From: Sternotherus odoratus
Lineage: Eukaryota; Chordata; Testudines; Kinosternidae
Assembly: GCA_032164245.1 (NCBI GenBank)
Contig: JAVMKO010000005.1
Location: forward strand, 39,150,133-39,214,132
Length of the DNA stretch: 64,000 bases
Direction: 5' to 3'
In this document: positions 12,240 to 24,400 of the stretch, one piece after another
Position numbering within the stretch: position 1 is the stretch's first letter
Layout: each line of letters starts with the position of its first letter
Notes under the pieces: model-generated
What the model was told of the DNA's origin: nothing
Seen by the model: the letters and a program-made list of their open reading frames with translations, nothing else
Databases searched by the model: none
Program-made: the position numbers and the translations under genes

Positions 12240-12491
12240 ATGAGACTCCTCGCCAGCCCGTTGCGCCGGATGCTGTTGGGCCTCCTGAATCTCTGTGAAG
12301 GAGAGGGAGGGAATCCTGACAAATGCTGTGTCCTAAACCGCCACCGCCTACTTCGGAGGCAGAATTTCAGTGCTAAAGTGACAGCCACTGAGCTCGTCAG
12401 CTACTGGCGAGGTGTGTTTGAGGCAAACGGGATCCCTGAAGCAAAGGAATCCAGCGAGTATATAATTTCCTACGTCCTGGGAGCAAAGACA
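12240..12491 (+). CDS. HEMK1: HEMK1 coding exon 1 (residues 1-84)
   Basis: It encodes the putative mitochondrial presequence and the start of the N-terminal domain ([20 protein letters not shown], then SSEYI and VLGAKT). The donor is ACA|GTTAAGT and the phase is 0. The segment matches the human family in order and spacing. Confidence 0.95.
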
Positions 12492-15400
12492 GTTAAGTGG
12501 CGTGGAAAGGATTATGGTTGTGTGGTCATAGCATTCCTGATTCGTCAACAGACTTGCAATCTTGACTAGATTGTTTAATCTCCCTGTGCCTCTGTTTCCG
12601 TAACTATGAAATGGGGAGATTGACACTTCTCTGTCTCATACGGGGTTGGGGGTAGGACTAAATTCATTAATGTTTGTAAAGCATTTTGCCCTCTCTAATG
12701 ATTTTTATACAGGGATCTGTCAGGTTTAGCACTGGTTGTAGCATGGGAAACAGGCACCGAGATTGTGCTATATGGCTTTGAATTTGGCCCACTCTCCTGA
12801 ACCCCAGAATTTAGCAGGTAAATGCAGAAGAACTGTTTGAATCAGTCACTTCTAAGTCTCTATGTAGATTCTGCTAATGATTTGGGATCTGAAAGAGTCT
12901 GGGGTGTTATTTGTTGGTGAATGTTCCAATACCCTTTAAAGGTGCTGTTCGGGGACAGGAGAAAGAGGTGAGCAAGCTGTACAGTTGGGCAGGTATTAAA
13001 ACGATTTCCTCTTCAGTTTCACAGCTTGGGTGCTGGCAGCCTCTCCACTTCGCTCACATTGGAGCAGCGGCAGCAGATCCAGCAGCTGAGTATGAAGCGG
13101 CTACAAAGGTAGGAGCATCCACTTTTAAAACCATCCCAGCATCTCTTCCTTCTAGTGGGACGGAAATAGCCTGGAGGAAACAGAGTGAGGGGGGTTGTGT
13201 TCATGCTCAACGTGCTAGAGCAGAAGCTAGGACTGTATCATTGTTGAATGACTAGGGAACGGTGGTAATAGGAGTCTGCCATTGGAGCAGGATGCATGGG
13301 GTGGAACTTTACAAAAAAGGCCAGGCCCAGCTGGATGTCGGCTCTGAGTCCATTAGAGAAACTATCAGTAGTGCCTTGTGCTTCCACTGCCCTGTCAGTT
13401 TCCACTGAATACGGTCCTCTTCTTGGCTCCCTGACCTCAACTGTTGTGCAATGTTAAATAGCTATCACGTTCCACCCCAGAGATGGCAGATCCAGCCTCT
13501 GGGGAATTTTCCTGATGTTGAGGTCTCCCTGGCTGTTGTAAAATTGGCAAAACCCAGTATTTCCCTCCCTCCCCCCAGGATCTCTCAGTACAGGGGTGAA
13601 TTTGACCTGGTGTCTGCAAGTCACCTCGAACTGGAGATGGTGGGGCGAGGAGAGGAAATGCTTATGGATTGTTTGGATCATTGAGAAAACCGAGACCTCC
13701 AGGAAGCCACCTGGAGTGAGCCTAGAGGAGATATGGAAAAAAACGTAACCTTTGGATACTGCAGACATACATCCTCCCAATTATCCATATGACTGGTGGT
13801 TATGAAACATGCTTGTGTCCTGCAGTGAGGGTTAGCAATGCGATGCATGACGGAGGAGTATACAGGGGATTCTAGAAAAGGCATCATGTGTCAGCAGTGG
13901 ACGCTGGACTTCATGTATTATCCCCTCACTGCTCATGTGCTCATGAATCATCATGTTAGACCTCTTCAGTTCCACGTCCAAGGATTTTTTGTAGTGCCAG
14001 GCATTGGCCTCCATCCCCTGAAGCGAAGGTGCTGGCAATGACAATGCCCATGGCTTGGAGGTTGATTAGAAGGTGATTGAGGGCTTGTCTGTAACAGGGG
14101 TGTCTAATCCTAATGTGATGTGTAAGCCACCCCCTTCTGTTGCAGGATGCCTGTGCAGTATGTCCTTGGTGAGTGGGATTTCCGGGAACTGACCCTCAAG
14201 ATGAGACCCCCAGTCTTCATTCCTCGGCCTGAGACAGAGGTAAGACCTTGGAAAGGAGGTGTTTAAGCTGCTCTTCCATGCACTGCATTGCTACAGATGT
14301 GCCCTGTACTTCATGAGAGTGTATAGGTGATGAGCTTCCCAGACCGACCACCTCACACTTCCTTCCGGGGAGGGACGGGGGAGGAGGCAAAAAGGAGATA
14401 TCTGAGACTGTTGTAGGTAAACTTTGCTTCCTGGCCCATGCTGTTGGGAGAGAGGCTGTGTTTCTCTCAGCCCCACACTCTGGGGCAGGCTTCCTTAGAG
14501 ATTCTGTTTCTCCTTGGCTGGTCACAAGGAAGCCCCTAATGGAAGTAGTTGGAGCATTTTCCCTTTTTTCTGCTATGGTAATGGCTTTCTCCATAGCCTT
14601 AGGCCATTGTTAATAGAGCCTAATGGCTTGGTACTTTCATACCAGAATAAGAAGCCTGCAACTATTCAGAGTTTATGTTAACAAAATCAGCCTGTGGTTG
14701 TAGGTAGCAATCATTCTTCTTGAAATCTCAGGATATTGAGATACCTGGAGCCTATTTGTGTCTTTCCTGGTTCAGATTGAGCCTGGGTTGGTAGGGGATG
14801 GGAACTCTTCCCTTTGGGTTGCTTCTGCAGGACACACACTGAAGAAACAGGACTCAGATCACTGACTCATTCCCTAGGGCCTAGGGCCTAGGCCACCAAA
14901 CTGTTCATTTCTGGCATGGTCTGGATATGAACCAGTGTCCTAGACACGGTGGGATCCATATCTCATCACCAACTCCTTGAGTCACCCATGTGTTCCTCAT
15001 CTGCCCGGACTGAGAAAGTAAGGAAACTGGATGGCTAAAAGGATTGGCCATGGAGCTTTTCACCTCTTAACTGTCTCAAATCTGCTCCCAATTGGTTAGT
15101 AACTAAGTGCTTTTACCATTTGACTACAGCTTGGTGGCCATTATGAACTAAATTAGTGGGTCAGTTCCTCCTAGGCAGGTGCCCACATCACAAAAATGAC
15201 TGCCTTGCTGGCAGTGTCAGAGATGCCAAAGGCAGGATGAGTCATGGAGACTGAAATTCATCACCCACAGAGGATGGATCTGCTACCTAGGGTGATCTGT
15301 ACTGGGAGTGGGTGGGAACGGGGGACTGTGTGGAAAGCACCTAGATATATTGTACCCAATCTGTAGACAAAGAGAGGACCTCCAGTCCCCAGGATTTTCC

Positions 15401-18400
15401 ATCCTGCCTCTTTCATTAACCAAAAATAAAGTATTTGAGAAGAAAACATTTCTGTTTGGTCAGGCAAGAGTATAGGGGCCCAATCCATCTCTTCCTGAAG
15501 TCAATGGCAAAGCTCCCATTGATTTCAATGAGAGGACGAGCAGGCCCGAGGTGGAGAATCCCATTACCCTAGCTTGTACAGTGACAGTCTGAATGTTCAG
15601 CGCTGGAGTTCCATTCAGGACTGGGACATCAACACAGCCTCATTAGTTTCCTACTAATAGAGCCCTGGAAATCCATATTTGCAGCTCATGGATTGGATGC
15701 AGATACAAATTTTTTATCCATGCAGAGTTCTACCTACTAGGCAGAATTGCACCAAGATTGCTTTCTCTAAAGGTAGTGCTCACATCCAAGAGTGGAGTCT
15801 GCCTGAGTTATGTCTAATGTCTCTCTTTTTATCATGCTGGTTATGGTGATCATGGTTTGGAGCAGGTGCCTTGAATGATCATTGTTTTCTTAGTTAGAAA
15901 TCTGCCCCTCAACAGCTTAAATCCAAAATCAACAGCCAAAAAGGACAGTTTCTAGCAGCTGTGTTGCATAGATAGTCCTGTTCTTCTCAACTTAAGAGAG
16001 CATTTCCAGCCTTTGACCCTCTTCTAATTCAGGGCTGCAATGTTGGCATAAATGCCAGAGGGATACAAATGTTCTGAAAGTCAAAACATCTGCCGATGAG
16101 GTTTCCTTAGGTGCTGTGCCCTAATTCTTTCCATGCAGCGTCAGTCCTTAAACAAAGGCCTATTTCATACAGAGCAGGCCACAATTGCCAATGCAAGAGA
16201 GCATTGCTGGTTGTGCCCAAATGCTTGCATTGTTTGGTAAATGCATCTCGACTGACCCAAATTACAATGCAGTGTGCTGGAATATGCTGCATTTAAAGGT
16301 GTTCAGTGCAGGCAGGAACCCAGTGTGAGCAGCTTAACTGAAGCTCCGTCTACAAGGGAAAGATTTACCAGTTAGATCACTATAATATACTGTGTGCACA
16401 CTCCTATTCCAGATAAGAGTGCTACTTGTGAGAGACCAGAGACTGGCAGGCAGATGATCTGTGCTGCTGCTGAGTTTGGAAGGATGGAGGAGTTGTCCTA
16501 TGTATCATTTCATCTGGAAATATAAGAGGAAATAGCAAAGGATCTGATGAGTGAGGGCGATAGGGAGGAGTAGTGGGAAGGTGCTGATGAGTAGGATTTA
16601 GAGGGGAACCTACCCTGTGGCGGAGTAAGTATTTGTCATACTCAGAAAGCAGGGCAATGGCAGCGTATGCCCCAGGCTGCTGCTGTTGCTTCCCATGTAG
16701 CTGTTGCTGTTCCTTGGCTTTCTGTTGTCTCATTATCATTTCTGTAATGTCATATGCTTGTCAGCAGTGGCATGGTGAGAGATGGTGAGGTATGCTGAGC
16801 TTCACTCTTGCTGCTGTGTAAGTCTGTGTATTGCTCAGGTCTAGGCTGACCATATTTCCTTGAGACAAAAACGGGACATTGGGATGGCAAAAATGGGACG
16901 AGGTTATGTAATATTCTGTATTCATGAAAAAGTAAGACGATAACAAAAAAGTTTTATTACATGAACATATTGACTTGAGCTAACAATTATTCTTCAGTGA
17001 CAGAACTCATACAAAAATTTAGGTAGACGTAGAGGGGGACTGTATTTCACCACGATCGTACCATGAATATTTCTCCGATGAAGTAATCTTACGCAGCAAA
17101 TTTCGGTCTTTCAATACCTTATCATAAAACTTCTCACACTCCATGACACAATTTTGTTTTACAACTAACATAGCCCTCATTGTCTCAACACTTAATCTAG
17201 ATTTCTCCCTTGACCACATACTGTTCATAACAGAAAATATTCTCTCGACAGGTGCTGTACTTCCTGGAAGACACAGAATAAACTCTACAATATTACAAAA
17301 GTCTTGATAGTCTAGGCGTTTTTCGCTTATTTCAGAAAAAATCTTTACCCATCTATCAGATACAGAAATGTTTTCTTTATTCCATGTATCCAACTGCCTC
17401 TCAATTGTAGATTTTATGAGGGTCCACTGATCGAATACATGAGTTTCTTCTGTTTCTGTGTGTGTGATGAGTTCCTCGGTCAGGCTGTCCTGTATTTCTT
17501 TCCATTCAGGTGTCTTCCTTAGTAGCACCCACTTGAACTTCTCAGTGTTTCCTACACTGCACTTCCACTTGTTGATATATTCTAAGCTGGTTTCATAGAA
17601 ATTCTTGACTACCTCAAAAAACTTAGCCTTATTAATTTCTCCTGAATCTACTAACATTTACAGTTATTTTTTGACATCAGTAGTTACAAACACTTCACTT
17701 TTTCTGGACTCTAAATTGTTTACAAGATTTTCAATGTTTATGGCTACTTCTGTAGCTGAAATATTATCTTTTTCAATTAAACTAATGTATGTTTGGAATG
17801 TAGACACTTGATCTCTTGCAAATGACAACCATAATTTCAAACAGGGATCTTCAAACCATTTTCGCAAGATAACGGCATTTTTCTTGAGAAAGAATATAAG
17901 AAGTAAGCCCATCAAACATGCTTAAAATTCTGTCAATTGATGGACCCAAGGACAAAAATCTTGTATTTCCATGCTCTAACAATTTAGCGTAAATGGCTAT
18001 AGAACCTTTAACTATTTGTTTTAATTTTCTTTGCAAGGAGGGTGCAGGAAGAAGTGTGGGGTACAGCGGGGGCTCAGGACTCTGCTTGGCTTTTGGAAGT
18101 CTCACTTTTTTCTACTCTTTCTGATTTCCAAGAGGTACCTTTCCTTGCTGATCCTTCCCATCTTCCATTCCTTAGGCTTCTGCTTTCTCTTAATAACCTC
18201 TTTTGAGATGCTTGCTCATCCAGTTTGGCCTGCAATGCTTCTCTCTGATTTTTTCCCCGCTTGCTTGGGATGCAGGCCTCAGATAGTTGCAGACCAGTCT
18301 ACTTCCCTAACTAATTTTCTTAATTTTTTTAAGTTTGTCCTTTTGGGATCAAGGACCCTAGCTGCAGATCTATTTTTGTTTTAAATGTGTGTTCCAGGTA

Positions 18401-21400
18401 TCTCTTTGTTCTTTAACATTAGGCTTTGAAGGATCAGATTTTTATTGGAAACTGTTAGTGTAGGAATATAGGCACATTAGAACTGGGTGTGAACTATGGT
18501 TTTAAATTGGTATGGTAACCATCTCTACCTTTCCATGTTCTGTGTGTGTGTATATATATAATACACACACACACACATATATATATTCCTACTGTATGTT
18601 CCACTCTATGTATCTGATGAAGTGGGTTCTAGCCCACAAAAGCTTATGCCCAAATAGATTTGTTAGTCTCTAAGGTGCCACAAGTACTCTTCGTTCTTTT
18701 TATGGTTTTAAATTGAGTTTGAATATTAGCATAGGTGATAAACCTAAAGCATGTGACCATATATAATGAAATCATGAGAAAGAAGAGTTGTTTGTGTTAA
18801 ACTTGTACTGATCCTTGAAATACCAGAATTATCCTATTTAAGGTTGAGTTGAGGTAATAGAAACAAAGAAAAAACAGTTAACAGGATATCAGGTACAGTG
18901 TTCAGTCTTAAAACTCCCTCATCTGGCTTCCGCAAAGGTCCAATAATGAGCAGTGACCTAACTTGTTTATTATAGTGCAGGGGTCTCCAAACTTTTCAGC
19001 CCGAGGGCCGCATTAGCTATCAAATAGCAGTTCGGGGGCAGACAACACACTCGAGGTCCAAATAAAAAAGAATCAAAACATGGATGTTGTTTTTAATTAT
19101 TTATTTAATATTATTTTATTCAGTTATTATTTAATAACACATTGATACACTACACATGAACACCTGTTCACTACACATGAACACTACACATGAACACCTG
19201 TTCACTACACATGAACACTACACATGAACACTACACATCAACCCCCCAACTGACCCACCCAGCCAGGTCTCTCCCCCCAAAACCTCCTTTCCTCCAACCC
19301 CCAACTGACCCACCCAGCCAGGTCTCTCCCCCCAAAACCTCCTTTCCTCCAAACCCCCCCCCCCCAAATGACCCACCCAGCCCGGTCTCTCACCCCAAAA
19401 CCTCCTTTCCTCCAACCCCCCCCCCCAACTGACCCACCCAGCCCGGTCTCTCACCCCAAAACCTCCTTTCCTCCAACCCCCCCCCCAATGACCCACCCAG
19501 CCAGGTCTCTCCCCCCCAAAACCTCCTTTCCTCCAACCCACCCCCCAAATGACCCACCCAGCCCGGTCTCTCACCCCAAAACCTCCTTTCCTCCAACCCC
19601 CCCCCCCCCAAATGACCCACCCAGCCCGGTCTCTCACCCCAAAACCTCCTTCCCTCCCACCCACCCCCCAACTGACCCACCCAGCCCGGTCTCTCCCCCC
19701 CCCCCCCCAACTGACCCGCTCAACTCGGTCTCTCCCCACAGACTGGTTCGCCGCCTTGTTTCGCCCCCTGCAACTGCGTGGCGGTGCGGCGCGTCCCGGC
19801 CCCAGCTGAGCCGTCCCGGCCCCGCGGCGGCAGCCGAGCACGCGGGGGGTCCCGGCCCCGCGGCGGCAGCCGAGCACGCGGCGGGTCCCGGCCCCGCGGC
19901 GGCAGCCGAGCACGCGGCGGGTCCCGGCCCCGCGGCGGCAGCCGAGCACGCGGCGGGTCCCGGCCCCGCGGCGGCAGCCGAGCACGCGGCGGGTCCCGGC
20001 CCCGCGGCGGCAGCCGAGCACGCGGCGGGTCCCGGCCCTGCGGCGGCAGCCGAGCACGCGGCGGGTCCCGGCCCCGCGGCGGCAGCCGAGCACGCGGCGC
20101 GTCCCGGCCCCGCGGCTGGCGGCCCGCGCGGGCTTCCAGGCCCCAGCGCGGAGCCGTCCCTGCGGAAAGCTCAAAAGAGCCAAACATTCTCTAAAGAGCC
20201 CAAAAGATCTCCACGGGCCGGATGAGAGGGCCTCGCGGGCCGCAGTTTGGAGACCCCTGTTATAGTGTATAAGAAGCAAAGTTTTTTAGGGGTTTCTTTG
20301 ACGGAGCTTTTCCTTACTCCATGATGGCAAGGCATCTCCTAGGCCTATTCCTGTTGTGAGTAGCTGGCCAATGTTTATAACCGTATTGTTGCTAGAATGT
20401 GGTGTAGAAGTGCATATATGCTTGTAATTCTATTTTGGATGCAACCAATACCAACTGGCCTTTGGAAAAATAAATGAATGCTTGTGTGGAAACTGAGTCA
20501 TGGTAAATTTCAATAATTTTATTAAGGTTATTTCCAATAGTTGGTAAATGTTGCTTTCACTGTATGCTCTACAAACTCTCCCACCACTTCACAGCAGCAA
20601 AACCTTCCCAACATACAAGAGCGAATTGGGGGGGGGGGGGGGCTGGAGAGGGGGAATCAGCTGACCCAAAACTATTAGTGAATTTGTGTCAAAGCCACCA
20701 AATATTTTGATTTTGTTTGGTTTGGTCAAAACTGTTCTGACATTATCAAAATGTCATTTTTTGCAGGTTGGAAAATGTTTCATTCAACCCAACTAGAAAT
20801 GTTTCCTGGGCTTTTTTATATGCCAAAAAAATTCTAAACAATTGTTTTTGGTTCAACCCAAACAAGATTTAAGATTTTTTCAGAATTGCCAGAGAACTGA
20901 AAAACCCATCACTACCCAAGATCTGCCCACAACATTCCCTTACAAAGTTTCTGAACACTTTCCTCGCACCCTAACCTGCCCAATAATCCCCTATAATCCC
21001 CATAACCTCCCTAAACCCTACAAACCTACCCCCCCCCCCCCGACCCAACATCCCCACAGCCTCCCACAGGCAACTAATACTCCCTCCCCAAAGCTCCAGT
21101 CACCTCTTACAGAACCCCCCAAATCCCACCACTGACCCCCCATAACTCCCTTCAGACCCCAAATATAACCCTACAATGCCCCCCCCCATATCCATACCAC
21201 TTCCAGGCCCCCCAACACCATCCCTCTACCAACCCCCTAGTCCCTTACACCCCCACAGCCTTCCCTACACAGCCTCTCCCCATAGCCCCCCACTAGCAAC
21301 CAATACACCCCCACAGACCCCCGCAATGGCCTCAAAACACAGCCCCACCTCCCACAGCCTCCCACCACCCCCATGACCCCCCAGCTCATCCCACCCCTGC

Positions 21401-24400
21401 AGGCCCTGCCGCTGCGCCACCCTCCCCAGCCCCTACCTGCGCTGGGCTCCGCGCTGGCCCCGTCGCGTTTCCCCCACATGGGGGGGAGCGAGGCGCCAGG
21501 CAGCCCCTGCCCGGCCAGCAGCTCCACTCCGCCCGCCCGCCATTGCACCGGGCTCTGTGGTAACCGGCTCGCACCGCTGCTCAGCTGCGGGCACGTGACA
21601 CGTGGGGGCGGCCCAGCCAATCGCGCCGCGTGATCTCTGCGGTAACTGGCTCGCGCCCAACTGTGGGCACGCGACACGTGGGGGCAGCCCTGCCAATCAC
21701 GCCGCGCGGGCTCAGCTGCGGCGGAGGGGAGGGGGGCCCGAGGCCGTGAGGGACAGGGACTGAAGGGCTGCGGGAGGAGGCGGGACCCGGCCATGGATCC
21801 CTGAAATAAGCCACGTTCCGTTTTTTTTTTACCAAAAACGGGACAAAATTGATATTTATATTAAAAAGACGGGACGGTTGGGAAATATGAAAAAAACGGG
21901 ACTGTCCCATTCAAAACGGTACGTATGGTCAGCCCACTCAGGTCTGAATCTGTTGATCCTACATTAAATAATGAGAGCACCTGCTGCTGTATTTTGAGCC
22001 AGTGTCTGATGCAGAGAGATAAGGCTGAAGATGTGTGTGTTCTTTCTGCCTGGCCTTAATCCCATCCTACACTATCACCATTCCCAGCCAGGCCCTCTAG
22101 TTTAATGTCAAGCTGACAAAAACATTGGGAACTCAGTTGTTTGTTTGTCTCGAGAAGGTGTAGAGGCAAGACCATTTACATCACATTCATAACAAACACG
22201 TGGCCCAGTTGGCAGGCCATTGACACTATGTGGGCGCACTTGTAGGTCAGCTTGGGGGGGATAGTTGGATAGGAAGTGGGTGGGGACTGGTCCAGATATT
22301 GAGAGCCATACAGTGGAATGATGCTTTGTGTCTGTACTCTTTCCAAGCCCCACATACTGTGTATAATCTGTTGCACAAGCAGAGTGGGTGTCCAGCTCTT
22401 TTCACTCTGCTGCTTCAGACATCGAGCTCTGTGTGATGTATTTCAGGGGTGGGTGTTGCTTTGCATATGTCACCAATGTAACTTTTCAGAAATTCCATTT
22501 TATTTAAAAAATGCAACAGGAAAATCTCTAATTTATTTTTTGAGCAAATAATGTAGTGAGTGCATTTGAGCTGTCTTCCTGCTTGTGATTTGCATGCAAG
22601 CAGCTTGCAATGTTCTCATAGTGATTGGTGGTTAGAAATCATTCACCAGATAACGTCTGAATAATTCTTGGTCTGTAGATCATCTACAGGCAGCTCACTG
22701 CCAGTAATTGTTATCCCATATTTGAACTGGTTCATGCTGATTGCACGCAATTCATCTGGCATGTTTCTGTTCCCTTATTGGCTGAGTGTAACTCTTACTA
22801 TTGAGACTCTGATGCAGATATATTTACAAGTACAAAATGTGCTTCCTGTTGCTATTTGGTGAAACTTGACTGCTTCCACAAATGTTCCTGCCTGTGAACA
22901 TGGACACAAGCTAAGAGAAGGGGCTGGCTTTATTACACATTTGTAAAGCACCTAATACAATGTGGTCGTGGTTCTTGATTGGGGCCCAAGGTGCTACGTT
23001 AATCCAAAAAAGAATAAGGAATCAGACACACAAGGGGTGTGAAACCAGCAGAATCACATTTGATTGTATGAGTGAATATATAAATGAAAAATAAACTCCT
23101 TTTCTGGTTTTCTTTTTCATCTGTATGAAATTCTTCTCTTTTTTTAGTCTACTCAAGTTCTTGCGCTGCACCCATCTCCATGGTGTGTAAACTCTCAACC
23201 CATAGTTTTTTGTATTCATTTCAGCTCGTACAGTTTCACACCCTTTTTTGTATTTTACGTTTGCATTTGGATTCCTTTGAAACCCATCATGGTGAAGCTG
23301 AAATTCCATGTGAAACAAGAGTTCTTTTATGTTCAGTTCATTGATTTTGGGTCCAAGAGTGCTCATTCTGTTCAGATTTTTGCCAGATTTCTTTAAGAAA
23401 CTGATACTAAATTCTGTCTCAGAAAATTTCTGCCTGTTCAAGGGCTGCATAAGATTTCTGAGTATTAAGGTGAAAGTCTCAAGACACCAAAAACTTTTGC
23501 AAGCAAGGTGGTTGGCTTTATTTCTGTATTTACACCCCAGATTTACCTGTATCAGCAGTTTGCATGAGTGTAGATTTTCTTGCCAAAGGTTGACTCTTCT
23601 CTACTTCTGATGTATTGTTATTGTTATGTGTCTTACTGTATATACTCGAGTATAGGTCGACCCGAATATAAGCCGATGCACCTAATTTTACCACAAAAAG
23701 CTGGAAAAGTTATTGACTCGAGTATAAGCCGATATCAAATCCGGACAAAAAAAAAAAAAAGCGCCTCGCTCTCCCGTCCCCGCTGCGCGGGCGGGCTGCC
23801 GAGGTTCCCCCTTCCCCGCCGCGGGCGGGCTGCCGAGGTTCCCCCCTCCCCGCCGGACCAAAAAAAAAATGTGCGCCCCGGTTCCTCCCCTCCCCGACGG
23901 ACAAAAAAAAAAAAAAAAGCGCCTCGCTCTCCCGTCCCCGCCGCGCGGGCGGGCTGCCGGGAGCGTCCCGGTTCCCCCCTCCCCGCCGCGGGCGGGCTGC
24001 CGGGAGCGCTCCCGGCAGCCCGCCCGCGGCGGGGAGGGGGGAACCGGGACGCTCCCAGCAGCCCGCCCGCGGCGGGGAGGGGGGAACCGGGACGCTCCCG
24101 GCAGCCCGCCCGCGCGGCGGGGACGGGAGAGCGAGGCGCTTTTTTTTTTTTTTTTTTGTCCGGCGGGGAGGGGAGGAACCGGGGCGCACATTTTTCACTG
24201 ACTCGAGTATAAGCCGAGGCGGCTTTTTTCAGCCCAAAAAGTGGGCTGAAAAACTCGGCTTATACTCGAGTATATACGGTATTTTTTGGATTGAAATGGT
24301 GCCTAGTAGTCTCCATAATGAACCAGGACCCCATTGTCCTGGGTGCTGTAGAAACAGAAAAAGACAGTCCCTACCCCAACGAACTTTCACTCTAGGTAGA

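Larger units (their letters stand above)
18978..20259. mobile_element. hAT-type non-autonomous element carrying two minisatellites
   Basis: The ends are CAGGGGTCTCCAAACT at the left and its complement ending TTTGGAGACCCCTG at the right. They are flanked by identical 8-bp copies of TTATAGTG at 18970-18977 and 20260-20267. The interior has an AT-rich part, a roughly 60-bp C-rich tandem array (about 19245-19735) and a 36-bp GC-rich array (about 19810-20110). Long frames open on both strands arise from the repeats and are not genes. The element is nested in the larger hAT transposon. Confidence 0.92.
16842..21936 (-). mobile_element. hAT DNA transposon, 5.1 kb, degenerate, with perfect target duplication
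   Basis: The ends are TAGGCTGACCATA (left) and TATGGTCAGCCCA (right), an inverted pair with one mismatch. They are flanked by identical 8-bp copies of CTCAGGTC at 16834-16841 and 21937-21944. A broken hAT transposase lies on the minus strand at 17019-18105. Near the right end, the 5' side for the transposase, a GC-rich block (about 21370-21790) carries two tandem copies of a segment with CACGTG and inverted CCAAT boxes, a plausible old transposon promoter. A Penelope-like fragment and a separate 1.28-kb hAT-type element have inserted inside it. Confidence 0.9.

Noticed and set aside
19218..20279. 353-codon open frame on the minus strand, and 285- and 138-codon frames on the plus strand
   Set aside because: They are produced by the 36-bp and C-rich arrays, whose periods keep frames open. 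The peptides are simple repeats with no domain and lie inside a non-autonomous transposon.
23022..23450. 142-codon minus-strand frame, Lys/Asn-rich
   Set aside because: It contains no motif I recognise and no transposon ends around it. It could be an old relic but there is not enough to call it.
23688..24212. Frames of up to 210 codons on both strands in the foldback element
   Set aside because: They arise from the GC-rich palindrome and A/T runs; the mirrored frames encode nearly the same peptides.
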